DNA of 64,000 nucleotides from Mycolicibacter acidiphilus (GCF_018455725.1 NZ_JAHCLR010000028.1:1-64000), one strand, 5' to 3'; positions 46,775-55,847 are shown, numbered from the stretch's first letter. Notes: a model not told the origin generated them from the letters alone. Numbers and translations are program-made.

Positions 46775-47935
46775 ATGTCGAAGCTGTTCCCCGATTACCG
46801 CCCGACCTGGGAGACCGACGCCCATCGTGACCTGCGGAAACATGCGGCGGCGTTCATCGAGAAGGAAGCCACGCCGCACCAGGAGCGCTGGGTGGCCCAG
46901 CACGGCGTCGACCGGGACTTCTGGAACAAGGCCGGTGACGCGGGTCTGCTCGGCCTGGATTTGCCCGAGGAGTTCGGCGGGGCCGGCGGTGACTACGCCA
47001 TGCACTCGGTGGTGCAGGAGGAACTGGTCTACGCCCACGACCAGTGCTTCGGATTCTCGGTGCACTCGCCGATCGTCGCGCACTACCTGTACGCCTACGG
47101 CAACGACGAGCAGCGCAAGCGCTGGCTCCCCACGGCCATCACCGGGGAGTCGGTGCTGGCGATCGCGATGACCGAGCCGGGTACCGGATCGGACCTGCAG
47201 TCGGTGCGGACCACCGCGGTGCGCGACGGCGACCATTACGTCATCAACGGGTCGAAGACGTTCATCTCCAACGGCACGCACTGCGACCTGGTGGTGATCG
47301 TCGCCAAGACCGACCCGGCGCAGGGTGCGGCCGGGGTGTCGCTGATCGTCGCTGAAACCAAGGACCTGCTCGGCTTCGAGCGTGGCCGGGTGCTGCAGAA
47401 GATCGGCCAGCACGGCCAGGACACTCGGGAACTGTTCTTCTCCGACATGCGGGTGCCGGTCGCGAACCTGCTCGGTGAGCAGGAAGGGCTGGGCTTCTAC
47501 CAGCTGATGGAGCAGTTGGCCCGAGAGCGGCTGATCATCGGCACCCTGTGCGCGGCGTTGGCGGAGGCGGCGGTGCTGGAAGCCATCAAGTACTCCAAGG
47601 AGCGGGAAGCCTTCGGTCGGCCGATCGCCAACTTTCAGAACACTAAATTCGTTCTGGCCGAGTGCAAGACTGAGACGCTGGCGATCAAGACCATGGTGGA
47701 CTACGCCATCCAGCAGTACGTCGACGGCAAGAACGACCCGATGACCGCGTCGATGGCCAAGCTGTTCGCCGCGGAGAAGTCCGACCAGGTCGTCGACAAG
47801 TGCTTGCAGATCTTCGGTGGCTACGGCTACATGGCCGAGTACCCGATCGCGAACATGTACACCGGCTCGCGGGTGAACCGGATCTACGGCGGCACCAGCG
47901 AGATCATGAAGGAGATCATCAGCCGCTCGCTGTGA
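46775..47935 (+). CDS. Acyl-CoA dehydrogenase (FadE family)
   Basis: A 386-residue FAD enzyme of beta-oxidation. Visible are the FAD/substrate region AIAMTEPGTGSDLQSVRT, the QILGG-type helix LQIFGGYGYMAEYPI, and the C-terminal IYGGTSEIMKE. The C-terminal position that is Glu in medium-chain enzymes is Gly here, while ARERLI keeps a Glu in helix G, so the base is placed as in long-chain and isovaleryl-CoA dehydrogenases. A GGAGG site lies 6 nt before the ATG. The substrate is unknown; the neighbouring desaturase gene and upstream palindrome suggest fatty-acid-related control. Confidence 0.9.
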   Translation: MSKLFPDYRPTWETDAHRDLRKHAAAFIEKEATPHQERWVAQHGVDRDFWNKAGDAGLLGLDLPEEFGGAGGDYAMHSVVQEELVYAHDQCFGFSVHSPIVAHYLYAYGNDEQRKRWLPTAITGESVLAIAMTEPGTGSDLQSVRTTAVRDGDHYVINGSKTFISNGTHCDLVVIVAKTDPAQGAAGVSLIVAETKDLLGFERGRVLQKIGQHGQDTRELFFSDMRVPVANLLGEQEGLGFYQLMEQLARERLIIGTLCAALAEAAVLEAIKYSKEREAFGRPIANFQNTKFVLAECKTETLAIKTMVDYAIQQYVDGKNDPMTASMAKLFAAEKSDQVVDKCLQIFGGYGYMAEYPIANMYTGSRVNRIYGGTSEIMKEIISRSL

Positions 47936-48313
47936 TCAGCAGCCGCCCGGATGCGCCTCGCAGTACGGGGTGACGCCGCGGAACCGGTACCGGTGGGAGG
48001 CCACCCACCGGTAGGCGGCGTCCTCGACGAATCGGACGCCCGGCAACCGATAGAGCCGCAGTGGCAACCCGGTGCCGAGCGCGGTCGCGACCGCTGCGCT
48101 CATCGCCTCGGCGCCGGAGTACACCGCGCCGGAGGCGTCCAGCCAGCGCGCCGAGTCGAGGAGCCGGTCCGGCGGGATGCCCAACCGTTCGGCGGTGCCT
48201 GGGCTTTGCAGCGGTTCGATGTCGAGACCACCGGTGCGGTCGAGTCGGCGTATCCGGTACACGGCTCGGGTGCACATGCCGCAGCCGCCGTCGAAGAACA
48301 GCGTGCCGGACAC
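47936..48313 (-). CDS. DCC family thiol-disulfide oxidoreductase (DUF393)
   Basis: A 125-residue thioredoxin-like protein with the DUF393 signature LFFDGGCGMCTR (D-x3-C-x2-C) near the N-terminus and YRWVASHRYRF near the C-terminus. Members are predicted thiol-disulfide oxidoreductases. The GTG at 48313 has GGGAGG 6 nt upstream. Its stop directly abuts that of the acyl-CoA dehydrogenase gene, and it diverges from the DUF3556 gene. Confidence 0.82.
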   Translation of the reverse strand: MSGTLFFDGGCGMCTRAVYRIRRLDRTGGLDIEPLQSPGTAERLGIPPDRLLDSARWLDASGAVYSGAEAMSAAVATALGTGLPLRLYRLPGVRFVEDAAYRWVASHRYRFRGVTPYCEAHPGGC

Positions 48314-48371
48314 GTCGCACCTCCCGTCGCGCGATGGTTGAGCCTCCAGCGTAAACCGCCCCCCGAACGGC

Positions 48372-48385
48372 TAGAACAGGTTCTA
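48372..48385 (+). promoter_or_regulatory. KstR-type operator
   Basis: TAGAACAGGTTCTA is a perfect palindrome and matches the KstR consensus TNNAACNNGTTNNA at every position. It overlaps the -10 element TAATCT (48384-48389) of the DUF3556 gene, so binding would block transcription. KstR is the cholesterol-catabolism repressor of mycobacteria; its binding here is inferred. Confidence 0.6.
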
Positions 48386-48395
48386 ATCTGTCCGG
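48384..48395 (+). promoter_or_regulatory. -10 element for a leaderless DUF3556 mRNA
   Basis: TAATCT (48384-48389) and a 6-nt spacer lead to the ATG at 48396. It overlaps the KstR-type palindrome by two bases. Confidence 0.6.
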
Positions 48396-50141
48396 ATGGG
48401 ATTTCTGAAGCCGGAACTGCCCGTCGTCGACTTCGCTGAATGGAGTCGGGGCACCCGCGCCGAGAAAATCCGCCCGATGGCGCGGCACTGGGCCGAGGTC
48501 GGGTTCGGCACCCCGGTGGTGCTGCACCTGTTCTACGTCGTGAAGATCGCGCTGTACATCCTGGGCGCCTGGCTGGTGGCGCTGAGCACCCGCGGCATCG
48601 ACGGGTTCACCGCGGTGGGGCAGTGGTGGAGCGAGCCGATCGTCTTCGAGAAGATCGTGCTGTACACGATGCTGTTCGAGGTGATCGGGCTGGGCTGCGG
48701 CTTCGGGCCGCTGAACAACCGGTTCTTCCCGCCGCTGGGATCGATCCTGTACTGGCTGCGGCCCAAGACGATTCGGCTGCCGCCGTGGCCGGGACGGATT
48801 CCGCTGACCCGGGGCGACACCCGCGGGCCGGTGGATGTCGCGCTGTACGCGACGCTGCTGGTGCTGCTGCTGGTGGCGCTGTTCTCCGACGGCACCGGGC
48901 CGGTCGAGGCGCTGCACACCACGGTCGGGGTGCTGCCCGGCTGGCAGATCGCGGCGATCCTGGGCGTCCTCGCGCTGGCCGGTCTGCGCGACAAGGTGAT
49001 CTTCCTGGCCGCCCGTGGCGAGGTTTACGCCCCGCTGGCCGCGGCGTTCCTGTTCACCGGCGCGGACATCGTCGTTAGCGCCAAGCTGACCTTCATGGTG
49101 ATCTGGATGGGCGCGGCCACCTCGAAACTCAACCGGCACTTCCCGTTCGTCATCTCCACGATGATGAGCAACAACCCGCTGATGCGGCCCCGCTCGCTCA
49201 AACGACGTTTCTTCAAACACTTTCCGGACGACCTGCGGCCCGGCCGGCCGTCGATGGCGCTGGCGCATTTCTCCACGCTGATCGAGATGTGCGTGCCACT
49301 GGCGCTGTTCTTCAGCCACGGTGGCCGCCCGACCGCGATCGCCGCGTTCGTGATGGTCTGCTTCCACCTAGGGATCCTCATCGCGATCCCGATGGGGGTG
49401 CCGCTGGAGTGGAACGTGTTCATGATCTTCGGGGTGCTGACGCTGTTCGTCGCGCACGCCGATCTGGGGCTGACCGACCTGCACAACCCGGTGGGTGTCG
49501 TGCTGCTGTTCGCGGCCAGCGCCGGGACGGTGGTAGTCGGAAATCTGTTCCCTCGCAAGGTCTCCTTCCTGTGCGGGATGCGCTACTACGCCGGTAACTG
49601 GGACACCTCGCTGTGGTGTGTGAAACCGTCGGCGGCGGAGAAGATCGAGCGCAACATCGTGGCGATCGCCAGCATGCCTGCCGCGCAGTTGGAACGGTTC
49701 TACGGCAACCCGGAGTCCGCGCAGATCCTGATGTACATGGGATATGCGTTCCGCGGCTTCAACACTCACGGCCGGGCCCTGTTCACGCTGGCGCACCGGG
49801 CGATGGCCGGCTGCGACGAGGACGAGTACACGCTGACCGACGGTGAGCGGATCTGCTCGACGGCGGTCGGCTGGAACTTCGGTGACGGCCACATGACCAA
49901 CGATCAGTTGATCGCCGCGCTGCAGAGACGCTGCGGGTTCGAGCCGGGCGAGGTGCGGGTGGTGATCCTCGATGCGCAACCGATCCAGCACCAGACCCAG
50001 CGCTACCGGCTGGTGGACGCCGCGACCGGAGAGTTCGAGCACGGCTATGTGCGGGTGGCTGACATGGTGGACCGGCAGCCCTGGGCTGACGACGTGCCGG
50101 TGTTCGTGGATCCTGATCCTGTTGTGTCAGTTGATGATTGA
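48396..50141 (+). CDS. DUF3556 family multi-spanning membrane protein
   Basis: A 581-residue protein with about eight to ten hydrophobic segments in residues 40-390 and a soluble C-terminal domain of some 190 residues. Notable conserved-looking stretches are KLNRHFPFVISTMMSNNP, GWNFGDGHMTNDQL and FLCGMRYYAGNWDTSLWCV. The family is restricted to mycobacteria and relatives, with no known function. The exact KstR-type operator over its promoter suggests induction during sterol growth, perhaps for uptake, modification or signalling. The ATG is set by a leaderless -10 element. Confidence 0.75.
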   Translation: MGFLKPELPVVDFAEWSRGTRAEKIRPMARHWAEVGFGTPVVLHLFYVVKIALYILGAWLVALSTRGIDGFTAVGQWWSEPIVFEKIVLYTMLFEVIGLGCGFGPLNNRFFPPLGSILYWLRPKTIRLPPWPGRIPLTRGDTRGPVDVALYATLLVLLLVALFSDGTGPVEALHTTVGVLPGWQIAAILGVLALAGLRDKVIFLAARGEVYAPLAAAFLFTGADIVVSAKLTFMVIWMGAATSKLNRHFPFVISTMMSNNPLMRPRSLKRRFFKHFPDDLRPGRPSMALAHFSTLIEMCVPLALFFSHGGRPTAIAAFVMVCFHLGILIAIPMGVPLEWNVFMIFGVLTLFVAHADLGLTDLHNPVGVVLLFAASAGTVVVGNLFPRKVSFLCGMRYYAGNWDTSLWCVKPSAAEKIERNIVAIASMPAAQLERFYGNPESAQILMYMGYAFRGFNTHGRALFTLAHRAMAGCDEDEYTLTDGERICSTAVGWNFGDGHMTNDQLIAALQRRCGFEPGEVRVVILDAQPIQHQTQRYRLVDAATGEFEHGYVRVADMVDRQPWADDVPVFVDPDPVVSVDD

Positions 50142-50167
50142 CAATTAACTTAGAGAAATATGATAAA
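50138..50167 (+). promoter_or_regulatory. AT-rich sigma-A-type promoter of the PGRS protein gene
   Basis: TTGACA (50138-50143), a 15-nt gap, and TATGAT (50159-50164), or GATAAA (50162-50167) at 18 nt, lie in a conspicuously AT-rich stretch between the DUF3556 stop and the PGRS gene. The -35 overlaps the DUF3556 stop codon. Confidence 0.55.
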
Positions 50168-50210
50168 TTCTTCGCGTTCAACTTAATGATCGAGCGTGGA
50201 GGTTGCCGGC

Positions 50211-52424
50211 GTGAAGCGTGTCCAGCGCGAACCCCGGCGTGTGCAATTCGATGACCGGGTGCCGGCCGCAGGTTCGGTTGTCGCGGCACTGGCCGCCTGC
50301 GGTGTCATCGCGCTGACCGGCTTGCCGGCGGCCGGCGCGGATCCCGTGGACTGGCTTGCCGACCTGGCCGACCCAATATCCGGTTCGGCGGCCGGTAGCG
50401 ACGTGGCGCTGGGTTCTCTGACCGATGGCTCGTTCGGTGCGTGGGTGGAGAACACGGTCTACCTGCCGCTGCATTCTGAGGTTGAAGCTTGGATGCACAG
50501 CGATGCCGGTGAGCGAGAAGACGGTCTCATCAACCGACTGGCGGGTGTCTACCTGATCGGTGACGGGGCCGACGGAACCGCAGCGCATCCCGATGGGGGC
50601 AATGCCGGACTGCTGTTCGGCGACGGCGGCAACGGCTACGGCGCGACGGGCAGTGGCGGGAACGCGGGCTTCTTCCTCGGCAACGGCGGCAACGCCGGAA
50701 CCGGCGACCTCCCGCTCTCAGGCGAGACAGCCGGTGCCGGTTCCGGGAACTTCGACACGGCTCCGGCCGGCCCGGTCACCCCACTGAACGGCGCGGTCGG
50801 CCATGGCGGCAACTCGGCATACCTGTGGGGCAATGGCGGCAACGGCTCCAACGGTGGTGACGGTGAATTCGGCGGCCACGGTGGTGCGGGTGGTGCCGGC
50901 GGCAACAGCGGCCTCTACGGCGGCAATGGCGGCAACGGCGGCGACGGCGGTGCGGGTGGCGCCGGGGTCGTCGGCGTCGGCAACGGTACCGGCGGCGCCG
51001 GTGGCGCGGGTGGTGCCGGCGGTCACGGGGGACTGTTCTACGGCGGCGGCGGTAACGGTGGTGACGGCGGTGCGGGTGGCGCCGGTGCTGCCGGCGGATT
51101 CGGCCATGCGGCCGTCATCGGCCCGGGCGGGATCGGTGACACCGGAGCGGTCGGCGGGGTCGGTGGGGCCGGCGGCAATGGTGGTGAAACCTACTTCGGC
51201 ACAGCAGGAAACGGCGGCGAAGGTGGAATCGGAGGTGCCGGGGGAACCGGAGGGACCGGCGGCAACGGCGACTGGATTCGCGACCATGGTGCCGGTGGCG
51301 TCGGCGGTACCGGCGGAAGCGGAGGTGCCGGCGGTGAAGGCGGTGCTGCCGGTCGCGCCCTCGAATCCGCCGGCACTGCTGGCCACAGCGGTTCCGGTGG
51401 CGAAGGCGGGGTCGGGGGTGACGGTGGCCTGGGCGGTGCGAACTTCACCGGCGGTGTTGCCGGCGCCGGCGGCGCGGCCGGCGGCGGGGGACTCGGGGGC
51501 GCCGCGGGTACCGGCGCCGGCGGTGACTCCGGTGCGGCCGGCGGTGCCGGGGAGCGGGGATCGACGGGCCCGCTCGGCGACCTGCTGCCAAAGGGCTCGA
51601 TGCCGGCGGGTCAGATGCCGATGTGGGGAAGGAGCACGTTCATCTCGGTCAACGGCGGGCCGACCATCGCGGTCACCTTCGACACCGGATCGTCGTCCCT
51701 GGTCATCCCCGAGAAGGATGTGGGTGACCTAGGCAGTCTCGGTGCGCCGATCGGGCACGGTCAACTGGCCTACGGGACGGGAACGAACGAACACGGCCGG
51801 TATTACCAGTACGACGAGTACAAGACCACGGTTGATCTCGGCAACGGGATGGTCAGCGGGCCGGTTGTGGTGGATGTCGTGCAGGGAGCGGACGGGGTCG
51901 CGTTGGGCGGCGTTTGGGGCGTCGGCGATGATCCGAACCATCTCGCGGAGAACGTGATCAAGACGCTGCCCGGCGACCTGAGCCAGGGGGCACTCATCAA
52001 CGAGTCGCAGGGGTACCTGCAGCTCGGTGCGAACCCGCTGACACCGCAGGTCACCGTCGACGGGATGCCGGGGAGTTCATTGGACGTCTCCATCAACGGC
52101 GGCGCGCCGCACCTGGTGAACGTGGTGTTCGACTCGGGCGGCGTCAACGGCACGATTCCGAGTTCCCTGGTCCCCGGTGTGCCGATCGGCCACGCGGTTC
52201 CGGCGGGCACACACGTGGAGATCACCAAGCCCGACGGAACGCCGGTGTGGTCGTTCACCACCGGGAAGGAGGAGTCGCCCTCGGTGGCGGACTCGAACGG
52301 GTTCGTGATCCCCGGGAGCTTCAACTATCCGGCGAATCTCAACAGCGGGGCGTGGCTGTTCGCGAACAAGCCGATCTACATCAGCGAGGTCGGTTCCGGC
52401 TCGCTCAGCATCGACAAGCAGTAG
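50211..52424 (+). CDS. Secreted PGRS-like glycine-rich protein with a C-terminal aspartic protease (PecA-like)
   Basis: A 737-residue protein. Residues 1-43 form a signal peptide (hydrophobic core SVVAALAACGVIALTGL, cleavage near AGA-D). Residues about 60-115 resemble the linker that precedes PGRS regions (INRLAGVYLIGDGADGTAAH). Residues about 115-470 are GGxGGxG repeats. The C-terminal 260 residues contain two aspartic-protease motifs, FDTGSSSLVIP (Asp491) and FDSGGVNGTIP (Asp641), as in PE_PGRS35/PecA, which cleaves PE-type exported substrates. Unlike those, there is no PE domain, so export by Sec rather than type VII secretion is expected. The GTG at 50211 is chosen for its GGAGG site; a GTG at 50196 is in frame. 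Confidence 0.8.
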   Translation: MKRVQREPRRVQFDDRVPAAGSVVAALAACGVIALTGLPAAGADPVDWLADLADPISGSAAGSDVALGSLTDGSFGAWVENTVYLPLHSEVEAWMHSDAGEREDGLINRLAGVYLIGDGADGTAAHPDGGNAGLLFGDGGNGYGATGSGGNAGFFLGNGGNAGTGDLPLSGETAGAGSGNFDTAPAGPVTPLNGAVGHGGNSAYLWGNGGNGSNGGDGEFGGHGGAGGAGGNSGLYGGNGGNGGDGGAGGAGVVGVGNGTGGAGGAGGAGGHGGLFYGGGGNGGDGGAGGAGAAGGFGHAAVIGPGGIGDTGAVGGVGGAGGNGGETYFGTAGNGGEGGIGGAGGTGGTGGNGDWIRDHGAGGVGGTGGSGGAGGEGGAAGRALESAGTAGHSGSGGEGGVGGDGGLGGANFTGGVAGAGGAAGGGGLGGAAGTGAGGDSGAAGGAGERGSTGPLGDLLPKGSMPAGQMPMWGRSTFISVNGGPTIAVTFDTGSSSLVIPEKDVGDLGSLGAPIGHGQLAYGTGTNEHGRYYQYDEYKTTVDLGNGMVSGPVVVDVVQGADGVALGGVWGVGDDPNHLAENVIKTLPGDLSQGALINESQGYLQLGANPLTPQVTVDGMPGSSLDVSINGGAPHLVNVVFDSGGVNGTIPSSLVPGVPIGHAVPAGTHVEITKPDGTPVWSFTTGKEESPSVADSNGFVIPGSFNYPANLNSGAWLFANKPIYISEVGSGSLSIDKQ

Positions 52425-52444
52425 CTACCCGGGTGGGTGTCGCG

Positions 52445-53323
52445 CTAACTGCGTGGCACCCACTCGTTGTAGAACGGCGGCATCGCCGAGGCTCGGGCGG
52501 TGAACTCCGGGTCGCGCTTCTCCAGGAACGACTGCACGCCCTCGGCGCCGTCACCGATGCTGGTGTAGAACATCGCCAGCGAGTCCACCCGGTGCGCCTC
52601 CACCGGATGCGGCTGGGCGGAGTTGCGGTAGAGCATCTGCCGGATCAAGGCGAACGACACCGGGGAACGGTTCTTCGTCCAGGCGTCGGCCAGGGCACGA
52701 GCCTCGGCGATCAGCGTCTCCGGTTCGTACACGGCCTGCGCCAAGCCGACAGCGTGCGCGGCCTGCGCGTCGAGGATGTCCGCACGGAACATCAGGTCCA
52801 AAGCGGTTGGCAGGCCGACGATCCGGGGCAGAAACCACGTCGAGCAGGCTTCCGGAGCGATGCCGAGCTTGCCGAACACGAACCCGACCCGCGCCTTGGC
52901 CGACACCAGGCGGGCATCCATCGCCAGCGTCATCGTGGCGCCGATGCCGACGGCGGCACCGTTGATCGCGGCGATCACCGGCTTGCGGCAGTTGTAGATC
53001 GCCAGCGTCACCCGGCCACCGGTGTCGCGCACCCGGGCCAGCGCCGGGTCGTCGAGGTCGGCCATGTCGGCCAGCGACGGCGACTGGTCCCCGTCGAGCC
53101 CGAACACATTGCCGGCCTTCGACAGGTCCATGCCCGCGCAGAACGCCCGGCCGGATCCGGTGACGATCACCGCGCGGACGTCGTCGTCGTCATTGACCGC
53201 GGTGAACGTGTGCTCCAGTTCCTCGGCCATCTCGACGGTGAACGCGTTGAGGTGGTCCGGGCGGTCCAGGTAGACGGTGAGGATGCCGTCCTCCACCTCA
53301 TGGCGGATCGTGTGGAAGTCCAT
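52445..53323 (-). CDS. Enoyl-CoA hydratase/isomerase family protein
   Basis: A 292-residue crotonase. The acyl-CoA oxyanion hole segments are GRAFCAGMDL and INGAAVGIGATMTL, and a catalytic-type Glu is in LGIAPEACSTWFLP. It resembles the larger EchA proteins of mycobacteria acting on bulky acyl-CoAs. AGGAG precedes the ATG. It is divergent from a TetR gene whose product may control it, and convergent with the PGRS protein gene (20 nt between stops). Confidence 0.87.
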   Translation of the reverse strand: MDFHTIRHEVEDGILTVYLDRPDHLNAFTVEMAEELEHTFTAVNDDDDVRAVIVTGSGRAFCAGMDLSKAGNVFGLDGDQSPSLADMADLDDPALARVRDTGGRVTLAIYNCRKPVIAAINGAAVGIGATMTLAMDARLVSAKARVGFVFGKLGIAPEACSTWFLPRIVGLPTALDLMFRADILDAQAAHAVGLAQAVYEPETLIAEARALADAWTKNRSPVSFALIRQMLYRNSAQPHPVEAHRVDSLAMFYTSIGDGAEGVQSFLEKRDPEFTARASAMPPFYNEWVPRS

Positions 53324-53510
53324 GCCTACTCCTGTCCTGGGTTCGACGGTTCGACACTAGTCGTCAGGAGGTACTGAACGATACGACCGATGTGGCGGGA
53401 GACCGGCCATGCGGTCGAGGATATGTATCAACGGTCGATTCCGGATAAACTCACCGTTGTCCTGCGGGCGGGTGGTGCCCCACTGCCGCCGGCGAAAGCG
53501 AGGAGTTGAC

Positions 53511-54146
53511 GTGGCTGAGTCGGTGCCGGCGGAACCCAGGGCGTCGGGACGGGTGGCCCGTCGACGGGACCGGCGCAAGGCCGAAATCGTGCGCACCGCT
53601 ACCGAATTGCTCTCCCGGCACGGCTATCAGGGGATGAGCCTCGAAGACGTCGCCGAGCGAACCGACATCGCCAAAGCCACCCTGTACCACTACTTCTCGG
53701 GCAAGGATGAACTCGTCGCCGCGGTCCTCGAGGCACTGACGGTCGATGTGAACAGCCGGTTGGAGGCGGAACTCGAGGTCGTGGACACCAGCAGCCACCT
53801 CGACCAACTGCGCGCGTTGATCCGCGAGCAGATCCACATCCTCACCGACACCGCCCCTGAGGTTGCCGCCGTGTTCTCCTGGCCGACCTCCTGGCCCGCG
53901 TCGTTCGAGGGGATCATCAAGGACAGTCGACGCCGCCACGACGCGATCTTCCGTCGTGTGGTGCAGGCGGGCGTCGCGGCGGGGGAGTTCGATTGCCCGG
54001 ACCCCGACGTTGCGCTGCACTGCCTCTACGGCGTGCTCAACCAGTCGCCGCTGTGGATTCGCCCATCGCTGCCGGAGGCAAAGCGGGTTGAGCTGCGGGA
54101 GGCGGTCGTCGACACCGCGGCCCGGATGTTCAGCCTGGGCGTCTGA
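53511..54146 (+). CDS. TetR family transcriptional regulator
   Basis: A 211-residue TetR protein. The DNA-binding domain is RRKAEIVRTATELLSRHGYQG, followed by the recognition helix in AKATLYHYFSGKDELV (residues about 22-70); the C-terminal domain ends LHCLYGVLNQSPLWIRP, resembling regulators of acyl-CoA pathways. The GTG at 53511 has AGGAG 7 nt upstream; the frame is open further upstream but without similarity. It sits between a crotonase gene and an SDR gene and probably regulates the cluster. Confidence 0.87.
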   Translation: MAESVPAEPRASGRVARRRDRRKAEIVRTATELLSRHGYQGMSLEDVAERTDIAKATLYHYFSGKDELVAAVLEALTVDVNSRLEAELEVVDTSSHLDQLRALIREQIHILTDTAPEVAAVFSWPTSWPASFEGIIKDSRRRHDAIFRRVVQAGVAAGEFDCPDPDVALHCLYGVLNQSPLWIRPSLPEAKRVELREAVVDTAARMFSLGV

Positions 54147-54156
54147 CGCCCGCCGC

Positions 54157-54897
54157 TCAGCCGGCCATGGTCAGGCCGCCGCTGACGCTGAGCACTTGGC
54201 CGGTGATGTAGTTCGCGTAGTCCGAGGCGAAGAACAGCACGGCGTCGGCGATTTCGTCGGGCGTGGCCAGCCGACGGAACGGGATCGCCCGGATCAGGCC
54301 GGTCCGGACTTTCTCCGGCAGCGTCGCGAACAGCGGGGTGTCGGTCGGCCCGGGGCAGACACAGTTGACGTTGATGCGGTGGCGCGCCATCTCACGTGCC
54401 AGTGACTTGGTGAACGCGATGACGCCGCCCTTGGTGCCGGCGTACACCGTCTCACCGAGGCTGCCGACCCGTCCCGCGTCGCTGGCGATGTTGACGATCT
54501 TGACGGTGCGTTCCTCGGCGAGCGCACGCTCCAGGAACGCATGGGTGAGCCGGACGGGGCCGAGGAAGTTCACCGCGACCAGTGATTCCCACAGCGCGTC
54601 GTCGTTGTCCATGAACGGCTCCACCCGGTCGAAGCCGGCGGCGTTGACGATGATGTCCGGCACGCCGTGTGCGCCGATGACCTCGTCGCGCAGGGCCAGG
54701 ATCGCCCGGGGCTCGGACAGGTCGACGCAATGAGCCGAGGCTCGCTCTCCGATGGCGCGCACGGTCTCGCTCAGACCGTCAGGGTCTCGGTCGACCGCGG
54801 CGACCTTCGCGCCGGCTTTCGCCAGTGTGACGGCCGTGGCGCGGCCGATCCCCGACGCGGCGCCGGTCACCAGTGCCAGCTTGTCGTTGAGTTCCAC
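54157..54897 (-). CDS. Short-chain dehydrogenase/reductase
   Basis: A 246-residue classical SDR: TGAASGIGRAT (cofactor), NAAG, catalytic Ser in NIASDAG and Tyr-x3-Lys in YAGTKGG, and the CPGPTDTP motif. The Asp in VDRDPDG suggests NAD(H) preference. It resembles 3-hydroxyacyl-CoA or 2-hydroxycyclohexanecarboxyl-CoA dehydrogenases. The GTG at 54897 has GGGAGG 6 nt upstream. It diverges from a crotonase gene across an AT-rich operator, so the two are probably co-regulated. Confidence 0.88.
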   Translation of the reverse strand: MELNDKLALVTGAASGIGRATAVTLAKAGAKVAAVDRDPDGLSETVRAIGERASAHCVDLSEPRAILALRDEVIGAHGVPDIIVNAAGFDRVEPFMDNDDALWESLVAVNFLGPVRLTHAFLERALAEERTVKIVNIASDAGRVGSLGETVYAGTKGGVIAFTKSLAREMARHRINVNCVCPGPTDTPLFATLPEKVRTGLIRAIPFRRLATPDEIADAVLFFASDYANYITGQVLSVSGGLTMAG

Positions 54898-54951
54898 GGG
54901 TGCCTCCCGGATGCGTGGTGGACCTTGAAGAAGATGCCGACCGATTACTTG

Positions 54952-54976
54952 ATTATTCGACTTGAGGGTCGATAAT
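54952..54976. promoter_or_regulatory. Shared divergent operator of the SDR and crotonase genes
   Basis: ATTATTCGAC (54952-54961), six bases, GTCGATAAT (54968-54976) is an inverted repeat interrupted by one extra base in the left arm. It contains GATAAT (54971-54976), a plausible -10 for the plus-strand crotonase, and AATAAT on the minus strand. It is the most AT-rich spot in the area and the probable TetR target. Confidence 0.5.
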
Positions 54977-55035
54977 ATGTTCCGACGGTTGGGCTGCACA
55001 AGCCCTGGCTGACGCAACCCACGAGGAGAGTCACG

Positions 55036-55836
55036 ATGACGTACGAGGACTACCGCCAGTTGACGTTCACGCGTCGTGCCAACGGCGTTCTGCTCATCAC
55101 GATCGACCGGCCGGAGAAGTACAACGCCGCCGACGAGGAGATGCACGGCGAACTCGCTCGGGTCTGGAACGACGTGTCGGCGGACCCCGAGACCCGGGTC
55201 GCCGTCATCACCGGTGCGGGCAAGGCCTTCTCCGCCGGCGGCGACCTGGCCATGGTGGAACGGATGGCCGGCGACTACGACCGGGTCACCCACATGCTCA
55301 AAGAGATGAGCGACATGGTGTACGGAATCATCAACTGTGAGAAGCCGATCGTGTCCGCGATCAACGGCGTGGCCGTGGGCGCCGGAACGGTCGCCGCACT
55401 GCTGGCCGACGTCGCGATCGTCGCCGAGGATGCCAAGATCGGTGACGGGCACGTCAAACTCGGCGTCGCGGCCGGCGACCACGCCGCGATCATCTGGCCG
55501 CTGCTGGCCGGGATGGCCAAGGCCCGCTACTACCTGCTGACCGGTGAGATGATCACCGGCGCCGAGGCCGAGCGGATCGGCATGGTTGCCAAAGCCCTTC
55601 CCCGCGAACAGGTTCTCGATGAGGCGCTGCGTGTCGCCGATGTTCTGGCGACCGGGGCGCAGCAGGCGATCCGGCTGACCAAGCGCGCCTTGAACAACTG
55701 GCTGCGCAGCGCCGGTCCCACCTTCGACCAGTCCGCGGCCTACGAGATGCTGACCTTCCTCGGCCCGGACGTCGTGGAGGGCTACACCGCCTTGCGCGAG
55801 AAGCGCCCGCCGCGCTTCCCCTCGGCCCAGAACTGA
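55036..55836 (+). CDS. Enoyl-CoA hydratase/isomerase family protein
   Basis: A 266-residue crotonase with oxyanion-hole segments [10 protein letters not shown] and [14 protein letters not shown]. The usual catalytic Glu positions are not obvious: the loop [17 protein letters not shown] has Asp and His instead, as in specialised crotonases such as ring-opening hydrolases. GAGGAG lies before the ATG. It is followed 11 nt later by an LLM-type flavin oxidoreductase gene and diverges from an SDR gene. Confidence 0.83.
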   Translation: MTYEDYRQLTFTRRANGVLLITIDRPEKYNAADEEMHGELARVWNDVSADPETRVAVITGAGKAFSAGGDLAMVERMAGDYDRVTHMLKEMSDMVYGIINCEKPIVSAINGVAVGAGTVAALLADVAIVAEDAKIGDGHVKLGVAAGDHAAIIWPLLAGMAKARYYLLTGEMITGAEAERIGMVAKALPREQVLDEALRVADVLATGAQQAIRLTKRALNNWLRSAGPTFDQSAAYEMLTFLGPDVVEGYTALREKRPPRFPSAQN

Positions 55837-55847
55837 GGGCGTACGCG

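Noticed and set aside
50790-51590. The repetitive stretch in the PGRS gene as a CRISPR array or non-coding tandem repeat.
   Set aside because: The repeats are irregular, keep a single open frame and encode GGxGGxG, so they are protein-coding PGRS repeats.
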